Of a stretch of 64,000 nucleotides of DNA, positions 62,557 to 64,000 are shown one piece after another (within the stretch, counting starts at the first letter, position 1; each line of letters starts with the position of its first letter). Under the pieces are notes generated by a model. It was not told the DNA's origin. It saw only the letters and a program-made list of their open reading frames with translations, and did not search any database. The position numbers were made by a program, and so were the translations under genes. The stretch is from Streptomyces sp. DT2A-34 (GTDB lineage: Bacteria; Actinomycetota; Actinomycetes; Streptomycetales; Streptomycetaceae), in NCBI RefSeq assembly GCF_030499515.1, contig NZ_JASTWJ010000001.1, positions 1,550,001 through 1,614,000 on the forward strand. The letters are read 5' to 3'.

Positions 62557-63351
62557 ATGAAGGTCGTTCTGTTCTGCGGCGGTTACGGGATGCGGATGCG
62601 CAACGGAACCTCCGACGACGTGCCCAAGCCGATGGCGATGGTCGGCCCGCGACCGCTGATCTGGCACGTCATGCGCTACTACGCGCACTTCGGGCACACG
62701 GAGTTCATCCTGTGCCTCGGGTACGGGGCCCACCACATCAAGGACTTCTTCCTCAACTACGAGGAGACGACGTCCAACGACTTCGTGCTGAGAGGCGGGC
62801 GGACCGAGCTGCTGTCCACCGACATCTCGGACTGGACGATCACCTTCGCGCAGACCGGCGTCGAGTCACCGATCGGGGAACGGCTGCGCCGGGTGCGGCA
62901 CCACCTGGACGGCGACGAGATGTTCCTCGCCAACTACGCCGACGTGCTCACCGACGCCCCGCTGCCGGAGATGATCGACCGGTTCGCGCGGCGCGACGCG
63001 GGCGCGTCGATGATGGTGGTGCCGCCGCAGTCGTCGTTCCACTGCGTGGAGCTGGGCGAGGACGGCCTGGTGGGCGGCATCACCGCGGTGAGCGAACTGC
63101 CGCTGTGGGAGAACGGCGGCTACTTCGTGCTCCGCCAGGAGGTCTTCGACCACCTCCCGGAGAACGGGGACCTGGTCGCCGACGGATGCGCCCAACTGGC
63201 CAAGCGCGGACGGTTGGTGGCGCACCGGCACCGCGGCTTCTGGAAGCCGACCGACACCGTGAAGGAGCGGGCCGCGCTCGACGAGGCCTACGCCCGGGGC
63301 GACCGCCCGTGGGCCGTGTGGGAGCGGGACAGCGCGGCGGTGAGCGCGTGA
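62557..63351 (+). CDS. Nucleotidyltransferase (glucose-1-phosphate cytidylyltransferase-like)
   Basis: This 264-residue sugar nucleotidyltransferase starts at ATG 62557. The first motif is VVLFCGGYGMRMRNGTSDDV-PKPM (Gly-Gly-x-Gly with Met in place of the usual Thr), followed by WHVMRYYAHFGHTEFILCLG and HHIKDFFLNYEETTSNDF, which are close to RfbF-type CTP:glucose-1-phosphate enzymes. It would activate a sugar for dideoxy or C-methyl sugars, matching the adjacent C-methyltransferase. The Thr to Met change is odd and could affect specificity. Confidence 0.83.
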   Translation: MKVVLFCGGYGMRMRNGTSDDVPKPMAMVGPRPLIWHVMRYYAHFGHTEFILCLGYGAHHIKDFFLNYEETTSNDFVLRGGRTELLSTDISDWTITFAQTGVESPIGERLRRVRHHLDGDEMFLANYADVLTDAPLPEMIDRFARRDAGASMMVVPPQSSFHCVELGEDGLVGGITAVSELPLWENGGYFVLRQEVFDHLPENGDLVADGCAQLAKRGRLVAHRHRGFWKPTDTVKERAALDEAYARGDRPWAVWERDSAAVSA

Positions 63352-63995
63352 TCCGGCTCGGGGCCGGGCGCGTGGACCGGATCGTCGCGGTGGGCGCGCA
63401 CTGCGACGACATCGCCATCGGCGCCGGCGGCACGCTGCTGACGCTGTGCCGTGCGCGGCCGGGTATCCGGGTCGACGCGCTGGTGCTCTCCGGCGGTGGC
63501 AGCGAGCGGGAGCAGGAGGAGCAGGCCGCGCTCGCCGCCTTCTGCCCGGACGCCGACCTGCGGCTGACCGTGCACAAGCTGCCGGACGGCCGGCAGCCCG
63601 TGCACTGGGACGAGGCCAAGGCCGCGGTCGAGGAACTGCGCGCGCAGACCGACCCGGATCTGATCCTGGCCCCGCGCACCGACGACGCGCACCAGGACCA
63701 CCGCGGCCTGGCGCAGTTGATACCCACCGCATTCCGCGACCACCTGGTCCTCGGCTACGAGATCGTCAAGTGGGACGGCGATCTCGGCCGGATGGCGGCG
63801 TACCAACCGCTGTCGCCGGAGATCGCCGAACAGAAGGTACGGCTGCTGCAGGAGCACTACCCCTCGCAGCGACACCGGCCCTGGTACGACCGCGAGGCCT
63901 TCCTCGGCCTGGCCCGGATCCGCGGCATCGAATGCCACGAGCGCTACGCCGAGGCGTTCGCCGTCACCAAACTCACGCTCGACCTGGGGGAATGA
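63348..63995 (+). CDS. PIG-L family deacetylase
   Basis: This 215-residue zinc deacetylase starts at GTG 63348, overlapping the previous stop (GTGA). The metal motif is VGAHCDDIAIGAGG, and TDDAHQDHRGLA carries the third ligand. Relatives deacetylate N-acetyl-glucosamine-type groups on lipid or nucleotide sugars. In this cluster it likely removes an acetyl group from a sugar of the repeat unit. The window ends 5 bp after its stop. Confidence 0.88.
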   Translation: MIRLGAGRVDRIVAVGAHCDDIAIGAGGTLLTLCRARPGIRVDALVLSGGGSEREQEEQAALAAFCPDADLRLTVHKLPDGRQPVHWDEAKAAVEELRAQTDPDLILAPRTDDAHQDHRGLAQLIPTAFRDHLVLGYEIVKWDGDLGRMAAYQPLSPEIAEQKVRLLQEHYPSQRHRPWYDREAFLGLARIRGIECHERYAEAFAVTKLTLDLGE

Positions 63996-64000
63996 ACCTT

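Overview
The window looks like a chromosomal segment of a Streptomyces (or a very close actinomycete). GC and third-position GC are very high, GTG and TTG starts with GGAGG-type ribosome sites are common, 4-bp ATGA/GTGA overlaps are frequent, and many genes belong to families typical of Streptomyces. No strain can be named from the sequence alone. All function calls are read from motifs and remembered family resemblance; no database search was run.

Layout. (1) 1-8,140 is an accessory region in decay. It holds a degenerate Tn3-type transposase, then a translationally coupled trio (tyrosine recombinase, small HTH protein, zinc-ribbon recombinase) resembling a Tn554-like mobile element. The 3' end of the third gene and its downstream flank occur again, diverged and frameshifted, about 870 bp further on. 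A methyltransferase gene lies between the two copies and a truncated host gene abuts the outer one. Broken genes follow (histidine phosphatase, HxlR regulator, MFS exporter), with intact genes between them (thioesterase, conserved hypothetical). (2) 8,192-10,543 holds a membrane Ser/Thr kinase and a DEDDh exonuclease. (3) 10,506-22,744 is a purine/urate and glyoxylate module: xanthine/urate permease, 8-oxoguanine deaminase, urate oxidase, HIU hydrolase, OHCU decarboxylase, an HTH protein and a small MTH1187-like protein, then hydroxypyruvate isomerase, tartronate-semialdehyde reductase, catalase and glyoxylate carboligase. Two sets of matching palindromes tie it together: one shared by the catalase and urate-operon promoters, the other by hyi and gcl. 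(4) 22,976-36,302 is mixed chromosomal content: a zinc-ribbon protein, two acyl-CoA synthetases with a divergent GAF-LuxR regulator, a large LuxR ATPase regulator, a secreted trypsin, a LysE exporter, an AlkZ-like glycosylase and CorA. (5) 36,606-43,256 is an eroded polyol/sugar catabolic locus: DeoR regulator, HAD phosphatase, two dehydrogenases (one frameshifted), a truncated ABC permease joined head-to-head to a truncated PfkB kinase, an FGGY kinase with a compensating double frameshift, and a remnant of a 2-hydroxyacid dehydrogenase. (6) 43,980-63,995 is an apparently intact exopolysaccharide cluster on the + strand, running off the right edge.

How the parts work together. In region 3 the urate branch yields H2O2 and allantoin; the catalase shares the urate operon's operator, which makes sense for peroxide removal. 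Glyoxylate from allantoin breakdown would be condensed by Gcl and routed to glycerate by Hyi and GlxR. In region 6 a polyprenyl-phosphate sugar-phosphate transferase starts the glycan. A GDP-mannose-type dehydrogenase would supply a uronic acid, two GT4 enzymes extend, two Wzz-like proteins with degenerate kinase-like tails control length, and an O-antigen-ligase-like protein polymerises or ligates. An asparagine-synthase-like amidotransferase, a two-domain oxidoreductase, a heparinase II/III protein and a beta-helix lipoprotein modify or trim, while a cytidylyltransferase, a C-methyltransferase and a PIG-L deacetylase suggest an unusual branched or deacetylated sugar. Two long inverted repeats each overlap a stop codon inside this operon.
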